This document shows, piece after piece, positions 54,014 to 63,127 of a stretch of 64,000 nucleotides of DNA. The stretch's first letter is position 1; every line of letters begins with the position of its first letter. The notes under the pieces are model-generated. The model did not search any database, was not told where the DNA came from, and worked only from the letters and a program-made list of their open reading frames with translations. The stretch is taken from assembly GCF_002855555.1 (NCBI RefSeq), contig NZ_PKRT01000001.1, forward strand, positions 682,001 to 746,000. The letters run 5' to 3'. This DNA comes from Novosphingobium sp. TH158. GTDB taxonomy: Bacteria > Pseudomonadota > Alphaproteobacteria > Sphingomonadales > Sphingomonadaceae. A program made the position numbers and the translations under genes.

Positions 54014-55105
54014 ATGTCTGAAAAGAGCTATTCATACGAGCAGGCCGGCGTCTCGATCGCGGCCGGAAATGCGCTGGTAAAGGCCATCGGCCCGCTGGCG
54101 AAGGCAACGGCGCGCCCGGGTGCGGACGCGGAGCTTGGTGGCTTCGGCGGCTTCTTCGATCTGAAGGCTGCCGGCTACAAGGACCCGCTGCTTGTCGCCG
54201 CGAACGATGGGGTCGGCACCAAGGTCAAGCTGGCTATCGACCATGACCGGCACGACAAGATCGGCATCGACCTTGTCGCCATGTGCGTGAACGACCTGAT
54301 CGTGCAGGGCGCCGAACCGCTGCTGTTCCTCGATTACTTCGCGACCGGCAAGCTGGACAATGGCGTGGCGGAACGTGTCGTTGCCGGCATAGCCGAAGGC
54401 TGCAAGCTGGCCGGTTGCGCGCTGATCGGCGGAGAAACGGCGGAAATGCCGGGGATGTACGCTGCTGGCGATTACGATCTGGCCGGTTTCTGCGTCGGTG
54501 CCGTCGAGCGGGGCGAGCAGCTGACCGGCAGCAAGGTTGCGGCAGGCGACGTGCTGCTCGGCCTTGCCAGTTCCGGCGTTCACTCGAACGGCTATTCGCT
54601 TGTCCGCCGGCTTGCCGCGGACAAGGGCTGGAAGCTCGATCGCCCTGCCCTGTTCGACCAGGAACGGCTGCTGATCGACGCCCTGATCGAACCGACCCGA
54701 ATTTATGTGAAGAGCCTGCTGCCGCTGATCCGGCAGGGGCGTATCCACGCCCTCGCCCACATCACCGGCGGTGGCCTGCTCGAGAACGTCCCCCGCGTCC
54801 TGCCCGAAGGGCTCCACGCCCGCATCGATGCCGGCGCATGGGAACAGCCGCGGCTGATGGCTTTCCTGCAGGCGCAGGGCAACATCGAACCGGCAGAAAT
54901 GGCGCGGACGTTCAATTGCGGCGTAGGCATGGTCCTGGCGGTCGCCGCTGACGAAGTGGCCGGTCTCAAGGCCGATCTCGAAGCTGCTGGCGAAACCGTG
55001 TTCGTCATCGGCGCTATCGAGGCCGGGGATCGCGGCTGCACCGTGCAAGGCGACGATGAAACCTGGAGCGCGCGCGCGGTCTGGGAGGCAACGCACCTTG
55101 CCTGA
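54014..55105 (+). CDS. purM: AIR synthetase (phosphoribosylformylglycinamidine cyclo-ligase)
   Basis: Closes FGAM to AIR with ATP, step 5 of purine synthesis. 363 residues start [18 protein letters not shown], the standard PurM opening. Other marks are [48 protein letters not shown] and the C-terminal [12 protein letters not shown] [15 protein letters not shown]. The frame is open further upstream, but the ATG at 54014 gives the family length. The stop overlaps the purN start by 8 bases. Confidence 0.96.
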   Translation: MSEKSYSYEQAGVSIAAGNALVKAIGPLAKATARPGADAELGGFGGFFDLKAAGYKDPLLVAANDGVGTKVKLAIDHDRHDKIGIDLVAMCVNDLIVQGAEPLLFLDYFATGKLDNGVAERVVAGIAEGCKLAGCALIGGETAEMPGMYAAGDYDLAGFCVGAVERGEQLTGSKVAAGDVLLGLASSGVHSNGYSLVRRLAADKGWKLDRPALFDQERLLIDALIEPTRIYVKSLLPLIRQGRIHALAHITGGGLLENVPRVLPEGLHARIDAGAWEQPRLMAFLQAQGNIEPAEMARTFNCGVGMVLAVAADEVAGLKADLEAAGETVFVIGAIEAGDRGCTVQGDDETWSARAVWEATHLA

Positions 55106-56051
55106 GCGCGCCAGGGTTGCCGTCCTCATTTCGGGCAGCGGCACCAACATGGCAGCGCTGCTCTATGCCAGCCGGGCGGATGGCTGCCCTTATGAAGTGG
55201 TGCTCGTCGCCGCCAACGACCCCGAAGCAAAGGGCCTGAAGCTGGCCGAGGCAGAGGGCGTTGCCATTTTCGCCCTGTCACACAAGGGCATGGCGCGTGC
55301 GGACCACGACAAGGCGATGGACGCTGCCATCCGGGCCAGCGGCGCGGAATATGTAGCGCTGGCCGGTTACATGCGCATCCTGACGCCGGAATTTGTTTCG
55401 AGTTGGGAGGGGCGGATGCTCAATATCCATCCCTCGCTGCTGCCGAAATACCCGGGCCTGCACACGCACGAACGCGCGCTGGAAGCAGGCGACAGCCACG
55501 GTGGCTGCACCGTGCACCTCGTCACCGCAGAGCTGGATGACGGCCCGATGCTGGGCCAGACGCCGGTTGCGATCCTCCCGGGCGACACGGCAGACAGCCT
55601 GGCGGCCCGCGTCCTGATCGCCGAACACCAGCTTTACTCGCGCTGCCTGTCCGCGCTGGTGACGCGCGAGAATAGCGCCGACTGGCTTCTGGAACAGGTT
55701 CGCGAGCGCGCGCTTGCCTTGCCCGAGGTCGAGGAACGCCCATCGCACGGTTCGCCCGGCTGGCGGGTGGGCGGCAAGTATTTCGCCCATTTCAACGATC
55801 AGCACCACGGCACGCCGCACATCGCGCTGCTGGTAAAGACCAGCGGTGCCGACGAAATGGACGGGCTGATCGAAAGCAACCCGGATGCCTATTTCCGGCC
55901 TGCCTATTACGGTGCTTCGGGCTGGGTCGGCGTCATCCTGAACCGGCCGGGAGTCGACTGGCAGGGCATCGGCGAATGGCTTGAGCGCAGCTGGCGCTCG
56001 GCCGCCCCTCGCCGCCTGACAAACCTGATGGCCGCAGCCGACCAGTTCTGA
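55098..56051 (+). CDS. purN: GAR transformylase PurN fused to a C-terminal YjbR/MmcQ domain
   Basis: 317 residues from a TTG that overlaps the purM stop. Residues 1 to about 195 are PurN, which formylates GAR with 10-formyl-[51 protein letters not shown] with the catalytic Asn and His, and [11 protein letters not shown] with the catalytic Asp. Residues of about 205-317 match a YjbR/MmcQ-type domain: [28 protein letters not shown], then a [16 protein letters not shown] end. PurN is normally about 200-220 residues, so this is a fusion without any sign of frameshift. The role of the added domain is unknown. Confidence 0.92.
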   Translation: MPERARVAVLISGSGTNMAALLYASRADGCPYEVVLVAANDPEAKGLKLAEAEGVAIFALSHKGMARADHDKAMDAAIRASGAEYVALAGYMRILTPEFVSSWEGRMLNIHPSLLPKYPGLHTHERALEAGDSHGGCTVHLVTAELDDGPMLGQTPVAILPGDTADSLAARVLIAEHQLYSRCLSALVTRENSADWLLEQVRERALALPEVEERPSHGSPGWRVGGKYFAHFNDQHHGTPHIALLVKTSGADEMDGLIESNPDAYFRPAYYGASGWVGVILNRPGVDWQGIGEWLERSWRSAAPRRLTNLMAAADQF

Positions 56052-56062
56052 GGGGGCGAGGT

Positions 56063-56308
56063 TCAGATCTCGCTTTCGTCCACCACCGGCCGGCTCTCCC
56101 GCGTACCGCGGTAGAGCTTGGCAGGATCGTTGGGATCGCCCGCGATCATGACATGGTCTTCGTGAACCTCGACCAGCCGCCCGACGAAGGGGAAATCGGC
56201 CAGGCTGCCGGTAACGCGGTAACTCACCGTATCGCCGACCTTGAATGTCTTCTCATCGAAGTTGAACTCGAACGGGCAGGCCTCGTTCGCTTCACCCATG
56301 CCTTGCAT
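56063..56308 (-). CDS. Small hypothetical protein
   Basis: 81 residues, acidic, with a beta-rich core: KTFKVGDTVSYRVTG, then FVGRLVEVHEDHVMIAG, reminiscent of small KOW- or SH3-like barrels. I do not recognise the family. An ATG preceded by AGGAG-like GGAGAG supports expression. It converges with purN with 11 bases between stops. Confidence 0.65.
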   Translation of the reverse strand: MQGMGEANEACPFEFNFDEKTFKVGDTVSYRVTGSLADFPFVGRLVEVHEDHVMIAGDPNDPAKLYRGTRESRPVVDESEI

Positions 56309-56360
56309 CTGAACTCTCCTTCAGTCGGGAAATAGGGGCACGGCAGCCCGAGGGCAATGC

Positions 56361-56389
56361 AAAGGGCCGCCGGATCGCTCCGACGGCCC
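56361..56389 (-). terminator. Terminator after the DUF465 gene
   Basis: A 10-bp stem with one mismatch (GGGCCGCCGG and CCGACGGCCC in plus-strand terms), a 6-base loop ATCGCT, and a TTT tract on the minus strand, starting 21 bases after the stop. It nearly duplicates the terminator at 56763-56792. Confidence 0.75.
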
Positions 56390-56410
56390 CTGTCCGGCAA
56401 TCTGCCTGCG

Positions 56411-56671
56411 TCAGTCCGCCTTTTCGGCGGTGCGGGCCTTCGAAATGATGCCGCTGATCTCGTCGATCAAGGCAAGCCGCTTCTTCTTCAGCGTCTCGGT
56501 ATATTCGTCGGAAGGCGTTTCGATCTCTGCCTCAATGCGGTGAATCTCGCCGTTCACATCATGATAGCGATCCGCCAGGGTAACGAAGTGCGGATTGCTC
56601 AGCTTGAGTTCGTGCAGAAGCGCGCGATCGTTGTGGAATTCATCAGCCAGTTCATGCGGCGTATGGGACAT
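56411..56671 (-). CDS. DUF465/YdcH-family protein
   Basis: 86 residues, highly charged and mostly helical, matching the DUF465 pattern: HELADEFHNDRALLHELKLSNPHF, then a YHDVNGEIHRIEAE segment and KKKRLALIDEISGII. Members are small cytosolic coiled-coil proteins of unknown role. It has its own terminator. Confidence 0.85.
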   Translation of the reverse strand: MSHTPHELADEFHNDRALLHELKLSNPHFVTLADRYHDVNGEIHRIEAEIETPSDEYTETLKKKRLALIDEISGIISKARTAEKAD

Positions 56672-56762
56672 TCAAGGTTCCTTCCTTTTGTTGTTGTCCG
56701 CATCATCGCCGCCACTGCGAATGGCGCATTGCTTTAGGTCAAACTCGCGCAAATCCCCATGC

Positions 56763-56792
56763 AAAAGGGCCGCCGGATCGCTCCGGCGGCCC
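56763..56792 (-). terminator. Terminator after ndk
   Basis: A perfect 10-bp GGGCCGCCGG/CCGGCGGCCC stem with loop ATCGCT and a TTTT tract on the minus strand, 26 bases after the ndk stop. Confidence 0.82.
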
Positions 56793-56818
56793 CTTGCTCC
56801 TGTCCGCGGGGGGACAGA

Positions 56819-57241
56819 TCAGCCGACGATTTCTTCCGGCTTGAAGAAGAAGGCGATTTCGATCGCAGCGTTCTCGTCCGAGTCCGAACCGTGGACGGTA
56901 TTTTCACCGATCGACAGGGCGTGCGTCTTGCGGATGGTGCCTTCGGCGGCATCGGCCGGATTGGTGGCCCCCATGATTTCGCGGTTGCGGGCAACCGCGT
57001 CTTCACCTTCAAGAACCTGGACGACGACCGGTTCGCTCATCATGAATTCGCACAGTTCGCCGAAGAAGGGGCGTTCCTTGTGCACCGCATAGAAGCCCTC
57101 GGCCTGTTCACGGGTCATGTGGATGCGCTTCGAAGCGACGACGCGCAGGCCGGCTTCTTCAAGCATCTTGGTGACCGCGCCGGTCAGGTTGCGGCGGGTT
57201 GCGTCGGGCTTGATGATCGAGAAGGTGCGGGTAACCGCCAT
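56819..57241 (-). CDS. ndk: Nucleoside diphosphate kinase
   Basis: 140 residues from the ATG at 57241, with AAGGA upstream; the open frame from 57313 adds non-conserved residues. The enzyme moves the gamma phosphate from ATP to NDPs through a phosphohistidine. Marks: [43 protein letters not shown] and the active-site histidine in NTVHGSDS. It acts as a housekeeping enzyme of nucleotide balance. Confidence 0.97.
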   Translation of the reverse strand: MAVTRTFSIIKPDATRRNLTGAVTKMLEEAGLRVVASKRIHMTREQAEGFYAVHKERPFFGELCEFMMSEPVVVQVLEGEDAVARNREIMGATNPADAAEGTIRKTHALSIGENTVHGSDSDENAAIEIAFFFKPEEIVG

Positions 57242-57322
57242 GGTCTTGTCCTTGAATGGTAAGGTGGGGGAAATTGCTGGCGCGCCCCTAGCCGGGATTA
57301 TGCTGCGCTGCAAGATCGCGCG

Positions 57323-57754
57323 TCAGCCGGTCTTTTCCCAGCGGCCGCTGGCTTGCGAATAGTAATTGCGCTCAACGCCCACGCGCTCGCGCAGCCGGCG
57401 CCAAAGGCCCCGTGCATCGTCGATGGTCCTGCCATCGAAAAACAGCAGGACGCGGTCGAAGCCATCGGCCTCGCGCCACTTGCCGTCCGCCAGCGCCAGG
57501 ATCTTCGCCCCGTTGGCCGCTTCGAGCGCCGGCGAGAGGAGCACCGGCTGGCGGTCTTCATGGCCCGCCCCTGTCTTGCCGTTGGCCAGAAAAGCCTCGC
57601 GCGTGGACCACAGCGCCTCGCTCACCCGATCGAGCAGGCCATCGTCATCGGCAACCACCAGCATCCGCTGACCACCGGCCAGCGCCTTCGCAGCAATGGC
57701 CGCGATCGCCTGTTCGGCCGGATCGCGGCTCAACTGGTAGAAATCGACTCGCAT
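57323..57754 (-). CDS. holC: DNA polymerase III chi subunit
   Basis: 143 residues matching HolC: MRVDFYQLSRDPAEQAI, a RMLVVADDDGLLDRVSEALW helix region, and the C-terminal FDRVLLFFDGR segment. Chi connects the clamp-loader (through psi in enterobacteria) to SSB. It overlaps the pepA stop by 1 base, the usual pepA-holC pairing in proteobacteria. Confidence 0.93.
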   Translation of the reverse strand: MRVDFYQLSRDPAEQAIAAIAAKALAGGQRMLVVADDDGLLDRVSEALWSTREAFLANGKTGAGHEDRQPVLLSPALEAANGAKILALADGKWREADGFDRVLLFFDGRTIDDARGLWRRLRERVGVERNYYSQASGRWEKTG

Positions 57755-59211
57755 CAGCTCTCCAGGCTGTCGCGCACGAAGCGGTCAAGCAGGCGCACGC
57801 CGTAGCCAGTGGCGCCCTTGTCCCACGTCGCACCCGGCTTGTCGGCCCAGACCATGCCGGCAATGTCGAGGTGCGCCCAGGGCGTGCCCTTTTCAATGAA
57901 GCGCTGGAGGAACTGCGCCGCGGTGATCGAACCGGCAAACTTGGCGCCCATGTTCTTCATGTCGGCAATCGGGCTGTCGATCATCTTGTCATAGGCCGGG
58001 CCCATCGGCAGGCGCCACAGCCTGTCGCCACTGGCATTGCCCGCCCGGGTCAGCTTTTCGGCCAAGGCATCGTCGTTGGTAAAGATGCCGGCATATTCGT
58101 GCGCCAGCGTGGCGATGATCGCGCCGGTCAGGGTAGCAAGATCAATCACGGCGGCAGGCGAATGGTTCTTCTGCACCCAGGTCAGCGCATCGCACAGCAC
58201 CAGGCGGCCTTCGGCGTCGGTGTTGATCACCTCGACCGTCTGGCCGGACATGGTCCTGACCACGTCGCCCGGACGCTGCGCGTTGCCATCGGGCATGTTC
58301 TCGACCAGGCCGCAGACCGCAACGATATTCGCCTTGGCCTTGCGCAGGGCGAGCGTCAGCATGGTGCCGGCAACGGCCCCTGCCCCGCCCATGTCCCACT
58401 TCATGTCCTCCATGCCGGGCCCGGGCTTCAGGCTGATGCCCCCGGTATCGAAAGTGACGCCCTTGCCAACGAAGGCCGTCTTGCGGGCATCGCCGCCGCC
58501 GTTCCATTCGATCACCAGCAGGCGCGGCGGACGGGCCGAGCCCTGCCCGACGCCCAGCAGCGCCCCCATGCCAAGCGCCTGCATTTCCGTCTCGTCGAGG
58601 ACGGAAACGGCAAGGCCTGTCCCCTCGAAGCGCTTGATGCAGCGATGCACGAAAGATTCGGGGTAAATGACATTGCCGGGCTCGGTCACCAGCTCACGGG
58701 TGAACTCAACCCCCTGCGCCACGGCGAAAGCATCCTGCCAGGCCTCTTCGGCGCCGGCGGGCGCGCCGGCTGCAATGATTTCTGCCAGCGAAGGCTTCTG
58801 CTCATCCTTCATCGTCGTGCGATAGCCATCATGGCGCCATGCGCGGAGGCGCGTGCCGAGCAGCAGCGCGGCAACCTCGTTGGCAGAGGCTGCGGACCCG
58901 GCAAAGTCGACCGTTGCCGAAGTCTCGCCAGAGGTCAGCAGCCGTGCGGTCAACGCCGCGCCGGCCTTTTCCAGGTTGGCCAGCCGCGCCGCATCGCCGG
59001 CTTCGCCACCACCAAGCAGGACCAGCCGGACCACAGAGCCTTCGCGCGGGACGAAGGCTTCGAACACCTGTCCGGACTTGCCGGAAAAGCGCGTCGAGCG
59101 CGCACCTTCGACAACAGCGGGCTCAAGGTCGGCAGGCAAGGCATCCTGGTTCACCAGACGGGCGATCACACGGGCATTGGCGGCGGGTGCGGCGGCGAAA
59201 GAAATCTTCAT
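57754..59211 (-). CDS. pepA: Leucyl aminopeptidase (M17)
   Basis: 485 residues from the ATG at 59211 (MKISFAAAP); the upstream extension to 59262 is not conserved. The N-terminal domain (about 1-160) is variable, and the C-terminal catalytic domain carries GKGVTFDTGGISLKP (metal lysine and aspartate), the M17 signature NTDAEGRLVL, and GAIIATLAHEYAG. A di-zinc or manganese enzyme that removes N-terminal residues. Some PepA proteins also bind DNA, which is not evident here. It diverges from lptD across 92 bases. Confidence 0.95.
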   Translation of the reverse strand: MKISFAAAPAANARVIARLVNQDALPADLEPAVVEGARSTRFSGKSGQVFEAFVPREGSVVRLVLLGGGEAGDAARLANLEKAGAALTARLLTSGETSATVDFAGSAASANEVAALLLGTRLRAWRHDGYRTTMKDEQKPSLAEIIAAGAPAGAEEAWQDAFAVAQGVEFTRELVTEPGNVIYPESFVHRCIKRFEGTGLAVSVLDETEMQALGMGALLGVGQGSARPPRLLVIEWNGGGDARKTAFVGKGVTFDTGGISLKPGPGMEDMKWDMGGAGAVAGTMLTLALRKAKANIVAVCGLVENMPDGNAQRPGDVVRTMSGQTVEVINTDAEGRLVLCDALTWVQKNHSPAAVIDLATLTGAIIATLAHEYAGIFTNDDALAEKLTRAGNASGDRLWRLPMGPAYDKMIDSPIADMKNMGAKFAGSITAAQFLQRFIEKGTPWAHLDIAGMVWADKPGATWDKGATGYGVRLLDRFVRDSLES

Positions 59212-59303
59212 GAAAACTCCGGACGAAGCTGTTTGCGGTGGCATGGGCAATTCCACCGCCATCGCGGATTGCAGTTAGGCGCGGGCAGTGCGATAGGCAA
59301 GCC

Positions 59304-61619
59304 ATGCTCCCGGTGCCCGTTTCCGCCCAAATGACGCAAAAGCATGGATTGCACCGCTGGCTGGCTGGTGCCGCATCGCTGGCGCTGGTGCTGATCGGCA
59401 CGCCCGCCCTTTCGCAGGATGCCGCCACGACAAGCGCGCAGGCCCAGCGCCCGATCGAGCACGCGGTAAACCCCAAGGACGAGCCGGCGGCCGTTCCCTT
59501 CTCGGGCGTTGCGGCATCCGACGAGCCCATCGGGTTCGAGGCGGACCGCGTCGATTACGCCTATGACGAGGAAAAGGTCACCGCTTCGGGCGAAGTGGTG
59601 CTGCGCCGGGATGGCCAGTCGGTCCGCGCCGATTCGGTTACCTGGAACCGCAAGACCGGAGAAATCGTCGCCGCCGGCAACATCCGGATGGTCGACAAGG
59701 ACGGCAACCAGCTTTTCACCGACCGCGTCGAACTGACCGACGAACTGAAGGCCGGGGCCATGGAGAACCTGCTGATCGCCCTGCGCGAAGGCGGGCGCCT
59801 GGCAGCCCAGGGCGGACGCAGGGATGCCAACGGCAATATCGTCCTTACCCGCGCTTCCTACACCGGCTGCGCGGTCGAGGATGACGAAGGCTGCCCCAAG
59901 ACACCGACCTGGAAGGTCAACGCCGCCGAAGTTACCTATGATGCGGCGCGCAAGAACCTGCGTTTTCGCGGGGCGCGCATCGAACTGTTCGGCATTTCGC
60001 TTTTCCCCCTGCCCGGCCTGATGCTGGCGACGGATGGCCGCGCCATTTCCGGCCTGCTGATCCCCGATATCCGGCTCTCGGCCTCGAACGGCATCGAGCT
60101 GAGCGAGGGCTATTATCAACGCCTGGCCAACAACCGCGACGTTCAGGTGAAGGGGCATATCTTCACCAAGGCCGCACCGATGATCTCGGCGCAGTACCGG
60201 CAACTGACCGACATCGGCGCATTCCAGGTGACCGGCTACCTCACCCGAAGCTCGCTTATTCCGGTCGGCACGCCGGGCGGCAGCAGCAAGACGGTTGCGC
60301 GCGGATACCTGTTCGGCAACGGCCGCCTGCAATTCGACCCGGAATGGAGCCTCACCTCCTCGATCCGCGTCGCCAGCGACCGCACTTTCCTGCGCCGCTA
60401 CGACATCAGCCGCGATGATCGCCTGCGCTCAACCATCGAGCTCGAGCGCATTGCCCCGGAAAGCTACCTGTCCGTTTCCGGCTGGGCAACGCAGACCATG
60501 CGCGTGGGCGTTCGTCAGGGCCTCGTCCCCGTGGCGCTGCCCGTGATCGACTATCGCCGCCGCATTTCGGACGTGGCGGGCGGCAAGGTGGAATTGCAGC
60601 TGAACTCGCTGGCCATCAGCCGCACCAGCGGGCAGGAAACGCAGCGCGCCTTTGCCGGCGCAAAGTGGGACCTGACCCGGATGACCGGCATGGGCCAGCT
60701 GATCACGCTGACCGGGCTGGCTCGCGGCGATATCTACCACTCGTCCGATAACGCGCTGACGAGCACCCCGAGTTACCGCGGATCGCCCGGCTGGCAGGCC
60801 CGCGCCCTGGCAACCGCGGCCGTGGACGTGAAGTGGCCGCTGGTCGGCCAGTTCATGAACGGCACCCAGGTGCTGACGCCGCGGTTCCAGATCGTTGCCA
60901 GCCCGACGATCCGCAACCTTGCCGTGCCGAACGAGGATGCGCGCGCGATCGACCTTGAGGATTCGAACCTCTTCGCGCTAAACCGTTTTCCCGGTTACGA
61001 CCGGATCGAAGACGGCGTGCGCTTCACCTATGGCGTTGACTGGCAGTGGCAGGCACCGGGCTGGCGCGTGAAGTCGACCATCGGCCAGTCCTATCGCCTG
61101 ACCAGCAAGCCGACCCTGTTTCCGGACGGCACCGGGCTTAACAAGCGCGCGTCCGATATCGTCGGGCGGACCGAGGTGCGTTTCCGCGACATCGTCAAGC
61201 TGACGCATCGTTTCCGCCTCGACAAGGACGACCTGGCGATCCGCCGTAACGAGTTCGACGCGACCATCGGCAGCCAGAAGACCTATTTCGAAGTCGGCTA
61301 CCTGCGGCTCAACCGCGACATTACCAGCGTGGAAGATCTTCAGGACCGCGAAGAACTGCGCTTTTCCGCACGCGCCAAGGTTGGCAGGCACTGGTCTGTC
61401 TTCGGTTCCGGGGTCATCAACATGACCAACCAGAACGAAGACCCGCTCAACACCTCCGACGGCTGGCAACCGCTGCGCACGCGCCTCGGCGTGGCCTACG
61501 AGGATGATTGCCTTGAGCTGGCGCTCACCTGGCGGCGCGATTTCGTCGCAACGGGCGACGCTGTGCGCGGCAACACGTTCCAGATCTACTTCGCGCTGCG
61601 CAACCTTGGCCTGCGCTGA
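59304..61619 (+). CDS. lptD: LPS-assembly protein LptD
   Basis: Outer-membrane translocon that inserts LPS with LptE. The 771-residue product has a signal peptide ending near PALSQ, an OstA/LptA-like jelly-roll (about 75-200: VDYAYDEEKVTASGEVVLRR) and a large beta-barrel to the C-terminal FALRNLGLR. Disulfide cysteines in the periplasmic part appear as GCAVEDDEGC. I chose the ATG at 59304 because an AGGCAAG lies just before it; ATG at 59331 also gives a good signal peptide. It is followed by surA and pdxA. Confidence 0.93.
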   Translation: MLPVPVSAQMTQKHGLHRWLAGAASLALVLIGTPALSQDAATTSAQAQRPIEHAVNPKDEPAAVPFSGVAASDEPIGFEADRVDYAYDEEKVTASGEVVLRRDGQSVRADSVTWNRKTGEIVAAGNIRMVDKDGNQLFTDRVELTDELKAGAMENLLIALREGGRLAAQGGRRDANGNIVLTRASYTGCAVEDDEGCPKTPTWKVNAAEVTYDAARKNLRFRGARIELFGISLFPLPGLMLATDGRAISGLLIPDIRLSASNGIELSEGYYQRLANNRDVQVKGHIFTKAAPMISAQYRQLTDIGAFQVTGYLTRSSLIPVGTPGGSSKTVARGYLFGNGRLQFDPEWSLTSSIRVASDRTFLRRYDISRDDRLRSTIELERIAPESYLSVSGWATQTMRVGVRQGLVPVALPVIDYRRRISDVAGGKVELQLNSLAISRTSGQETQRAFAGAKWDLTRMTGMGQLITLTGLARGDIYHSSDNALTSTPSYRGSPGWQARALATAAVDVKWPLVGQFMNGTQVLTPRFQIVASPTIRNLAVPNEDARAIDLEDSNLFALNRFPGYDRIEDGVRFTYGVDWQWQAPGWRVKSTIGQSYRLTSKPTLFPDGTGLNKRASDIVGRTEVRFRDIVKLTHRFRLDKDDLAIRRNEFDATIGSQKTYFEVGYLRLNRDITSVEDLQDREELRFSARAKVGRHWSVFGSGVINMTNQNEDPLNTSDGWQPLRTRLGVAYEDDCLELALTWRRDFVATGDAVRGNTFQIYFALRNLGLR

Positions 61620-61760
61620 CGATTTGCCGCAGTCAGGAGTTTCCACAGGTTGGCAAAGCGGCTATCGCCCCTGCCGCAATGCTCAGCTAAGGTTAAGCCG
61701 GAAGGCGGCAATGGCGCACGCATATTCGGGCAGGCTTCGCCTGTCGCAAACGGGAATTGG

Positions 61761-63119
61761 ATGACGGTGACTAGAGTTTCTCGCTTGGCTCCTCTTGGCC
61801 GATCCATTTTGGCCCTCACGATTGCGGCGCTGGGCGCCGGTGCAGTGGCCCAGGATGCGGGAGAGCCCGCGCCCCGCGGTACGATCTCGATCCCGGAAAA
61901 CGTCACGATCTTCGGCAAGAACGATCCCAACAACCGTCGCGCCACCGCGATCGTCAATGGCGATATCATCACCGGAACCGAGGTGGACGAGCGCGTGGCG
62001 CTGGTCGTCGCGGCCAACCAGGGCAAGATCCAGCCCGAGGAAATGGAGCGCCTGCGCCTGCAGATCCTGCGCAACCTGATCGACGAAACCCTCCAGATCC
62101 AGGAAGCCAAGGCCCAGGAGCTTGAGGTCAAGAACGCCGAGGTCGACCAGTCGTTCGCCCGGCTTTCCCAGCAGAATTTCCCGCAGAACCCGAAGGCGAT
62201 GGAAGGCTACCTCAAGCGCATCGGTTCATCGGTGGATTCGCTCAAGCGGCAGATCCGTGGCGAACTGGCGTGGAACATGCTGTTGCGCCGCAACGTGCAC
62301 CCCTTCGTCAACGTCTCCGAGGAAGAGGTGAAGGAAGCCATGGAGCGCCTGAAGGCGGCCAAGGGCACCGAGGAATACCACATCGGCGAAATCTTCCTTG
62401 CCGCGACCCCAGAAACCCAGGCGCCGGTTTACGAAAACGCCAAGAAGATCGTCGAGCAGATCAAGCAGGGCGCCAGCTTCTCGGCCATGGCGCGGACCTA
62501 TTCCGAAGCCTCGACCAAGAGCGTCGGCGGCGATCTCGGTTGGATCCGCCTTGCCCAGTTGCCCACCGAACTGGCCGGCGCAGCGCAAGGCCTCCAGCCG
62601 GGACAGCTTGTCGGGCCGGTGCAGATCCCGGGCGGCTTCTCGATCCTCGTGCTGATTGACAAGCGTGCCGTGCTGACCGCCGATCCGCGCGATGCCATGC
62701 TGTCGCTCAAGCAGATCTCGATCGATTTCCCTGCCGGCACCAGCGAAGCAGACGCGACCAAGCGCGCAGCCGATTTCGCCACGGCAATCAAGGGCGCCAA
62801 GGGCTGCGGCAATGTCGGTGAAGTGGCCAAGACCATCGGCGCACAGGTCGTCGAAAACGATCAGGTAAAGGCGCGTGACCTGCCCGGTCCGCTTCAGGAA
62901 TCGCTGCTCAAGCTTTCGCTGGGTGAAACCACGCCGCCGTTCGGATCGATCCAGGAAGGCGTCCGCATGCTCATGCTGTGCGGCCGTGACGATCCGCAGG
63001 TCGATTCCGGACCGAAGTTCGAGGACATGATGTCGCAGATGGAGGACGACCGCGTCAACAAGCGCGCCCAGGCCTACATGCGCGACCTGCGCCGCGACGC
63101 GGTCATCGAATACAACTGA
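61761..63119 (+). CDS. surA: Periplasmic chaperone/peptidyl-prolyl isomerase SurA
   Basis: 452 residues from the ATG at 61761, where a proper signal peptide begins (LGRSILALTIAALGAGAVAQ); the open frame from 61650 is not needed. A SurA N-terminal chaperone domain (about 55-190) is followed by a parvulin domain at about 210-310 (YHIGEIFLA, YSEASTKSVGGDLGWI, GPVQIPGGFSILVL) and a second, degenerate parvulin-like domain. SurA escorts outer-membrane proteins, including LptD and possibly the autotransporter barrel, to BAM. It lies between lptD and pdxA, a common order. Confidence 0.93.
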   Translation: MTVTRVSRLAPLGRSILALTIAALGAGAVAQDAGEPAPRGTISIPENVTIFGKNDPNNRRATAIVNGDIITGTEVDERVALVVAANQGKIQPEEMERLRLQILRNLIDETLQIQEAKAQELEVKNAEVDQSFARLSQQNFPQNPKAMEGYLKRIGSSVDSLKRQIRGELAWNMLLRRNVHPFVNVSEEEVKEAMERLKAAKGTEEYHIGEIFLAATPETQAPVYENAKKIVEQIKQGASFSAMARTYSEASTKSVGGDLGWIRLAQLPTELAGAAQGLQPGQLVGPVQIPGGFSILVLIDKRAVLTADPRDAMLSLKQISIDFPAGTSEADATKRAADFATAIKGAKGCGNVGEVAKTIGAQVVENDQVKARDLPGPLQESLLKLSLGETTPPFGSIQEGVRMLMLCGRDDPQVDSGPKFEDMMSQMEDDRVNKRAQAYMRDLRRDAVIEYN

Positions 63120-63127
63120 GGTCACGG

